The notes under the pieces are model-generated. The model was not told the origin of the DNA. It worked only from the letters and a program-made list of their open reading frames with translations, and made no database searches. Positions 6,695-7,556 of a stretch of 7,556 nucleotides of DNA are shown here, piece by piece. Position numbers and translations under genes: made by a program. The stretch comes from Acidobacteriota bacterium. GTDB lineage: Bacteria; Acidobacteriota; Terriglobia; Terriglobales; Acidobacteriaceae. The stretch is from assembly GCA_021841795.1 (NCBI GenBank), contig JAKCDN010000145.1, forward strand, positions 1 through 7,556, written 5' to 3'. Each line of letters begins with the position of its first letter. Positions within the stretch are counted from its first letter, which is position 1.

Positions 6695-6730
6695 CCTTCG
6701 CTGCGGCTGGCTCTCTTTTCCTTCGCTGCG
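6695..6730. repeat. Two copies of an 11-nt direct repeat
   Basis: CCTTCGCTGCG occurs at 6695-6705 and 6720-6730, start to start 25 nt. On the minus strand it reads CGCAGCGAAGG. A related CCGAAGG lies in the last codons of the kinase gene near 6762, and GGCGAAG near 6690. This may be a degenerate intergenic repeat unit following the kinase gene. The rest of the spacer (6481-6756) holds the regulatory sites listed separately, a small inverted repeat GCCTGCACAGGC at 6737-6748, and no recognisable gene. Confidence 0.4.
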
Positions 6731-6756
6731 CCCCATGCCTGCACAGGCGATGCACG

Positions 6757-7556
6757 CTACCCTTCGGCTCGCTCAATAGCCGCTGTGATGGCATCGCGCA
6801 CGCTGTCCGGCAGGGCCGGCATCGCGCCGGACTGTGAGGCGATCCAGCTGCCCCAGCGGTTGCCTGCCTCATTGAGCGTGGCCAGACCGGCTCCGCGCAG
6901 CAGGTAGTGCGTCAGCGCCGCCGTGAAGGCGTCGCCGGCGCCGATGCCGTCGGCAACTCTGACAGCGAAGCCGGGATGCTCATCCCAGGCGTCGCGCGTA
7001 ACGAGTAAGCTGCCTCGGCTGCCGCGTGTAACCGCGACCAGCGTGATACCTGGAAACCGGTCCAGAAGGCGCTCGGCTGCCGCGCGCAGATAAACAGGGC
7101 TGGCTGGGCTTGTGCCGCCTGCCAATGTCTCCTTGAGATTCAGGCCAAGCAGCTCGAGCACCAGTGGCACCTCGGCATCGTTCATCTTGACGACCGTAGC
7201 CAGTGCGATCGATCTCTCGATGACCTCGGCGGAATAAAACGGCTGGCGCAGGTTCACGTCGAAGACGCGGACGCAGTTGGCTCGCGCCCGAGCCGCGAGC
7301 GTCTGGATGGTTTTGCGCGCGTTGGAGTTGCGCTGCGCAAGCGAGCCAAAGCAAACGGCATCTGCGCTTTCGGCCAGCCGTGTCCAATCGTCCGAGCTTT
7401 CAATAAAATCCCACGCCGCTGGCGCATGAATGGTGTAGCGCGGCTCGCCGTCGGGCAGTTCTACCGTGACCCGCCCGGTTTCGAGCGCGGGATCGAACTG
7501 AATGCAGCTCGTATCAACAGGCATGGGATCGAGGTGCTTGGCCTGAATCTCAAGGA
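6757..7556 (-). CDS. PfkB-family carbohydrate kinase (fructokinase/ribokinase type), N-terminus beyond the right edge
   Basis: Cytoplasmic ATP-dependent sugar kinase; the exact sugar is not decidable here, although fructokinase-like proteins share the stretch DTSCIQFDPALETGRVTVEL followed by YTIHAPAAWDFI. Visible motifs: FDVNLRQPFYS (the DxNxR strand of PfkB enzymes), KMNDAEVPLV, VTRGSRGSLLV, and ADGIGAGDAFTAAL, the PfkB signature 2 with the catalytic base aspartate coded at 6931-6933 and the GAGD anion hole. The reading frame stays open through 7556, with ten further codons (LEIQAKHLDP) before the first visible Met at 7524, so that Met is internal. About 265 residues are present; family members have about 300-330, so some 50-60 N-terminal residues with the Gly-rich substrate-binding signature are missing. 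It is upstream of the arabinofuranosidase on the same strand, but the 276-nt gap with its own regulatory sites makes a simple operon uncertain. Confidence 0.88.
   Translation of the reverse strand, partial: LEIQAKHLDPMPVDTSCIQFDPALETGRVTVELPDGEPRYTIHAPAAWDFIESSDDWTRLAESADAVCFGSLAQRNSNARKTIQTLAARARANCVRVFDVNLRQPFYSAEVIERSIALATVVKMNDAEVPLVLELLGLNLKETLAGGTSPASPVYLRAAAERLLDRFPGITLVAVTRGSRGSLLVTRDAWDEHPGFAVRVADGIGAGDAFTAALTHYLLRGAGLATLNEAGNRWGSWIASQSGAMPALPDSVRDAITAAIERAEG

Noticed and set aside
6640..6700. Possible tRNA, because of a GGTTC near 6646
   Set aside because: There is no T-loop consensus around it, no acceptor stem and no anticodon arm.

Overview
The window reads as ordinary chromosomal DNA from a high-GC Gram-negative bacterium. 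Protein character suggests an acidobacterium (Acidobacteriota, Terriglobia-like): a secreted plant-type GH51 arabinofuranosidase, a Tat-exported ComEC-like metallo-hydrolase, a fused class I fumarase and a DnaE with a complete PHP metal site. This assignment is an inference from family resemblance; the window has no rRNA or marker that settles it. I see no mobile element, CRISPR array, tRNA or rRNA, and no compositional break that would suggest recent transfer.

Layout. Positions 1-1287 (minus) hold the first 429 codons of dnaE, the replicative DNA polymerase III alpha subunit; the gene runs off the left edge. A 261-nt divergent spacer separates it from a class I fumarate hydratase (1549-3078, plus). 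A 153-nt spacer with two consecutive RNA hairpins and a 13-nt palindrome then leads to a Tat-exported metallo-beta-lactamase-fold protein (3232-4500, plus). After an 84-nt convergent spacer with a long imperfect hairpin comes a secreted GH51 alpha-L-arabinofuranosidase (4585-6480, minus). A 276-nt spacer upstream of it carries a LacI-family-type operator and a short direct repeat. The window ends in the C-terminal part of a PfkB-family sugar kinase (6757-7556, minus), which runs off the right edge.

How the genes fit together. dnaE and fumarase are unrelated housekeeping genes that face away from each other. The arabinofuranosidase and the PfkB kinase lie on the same strand and could both serve use of plant-derived sugars: one releases arabinose outside the cytoplasm, the other phosphorylates a sugar inside. 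The operator-like site before the arabinofuranosidase suggests separate, sugar-responsive control. The exported MBL protein has no evident functional link to its neighbours.

No undescribed multi-gene system is visible. The items most worth a second look are the operator region at 6510-6543, the paired hairpins at 3097-3160, the palindrome over the MBL ribosome-binding site, and the MBL protein itself, whose substrate is unknown.
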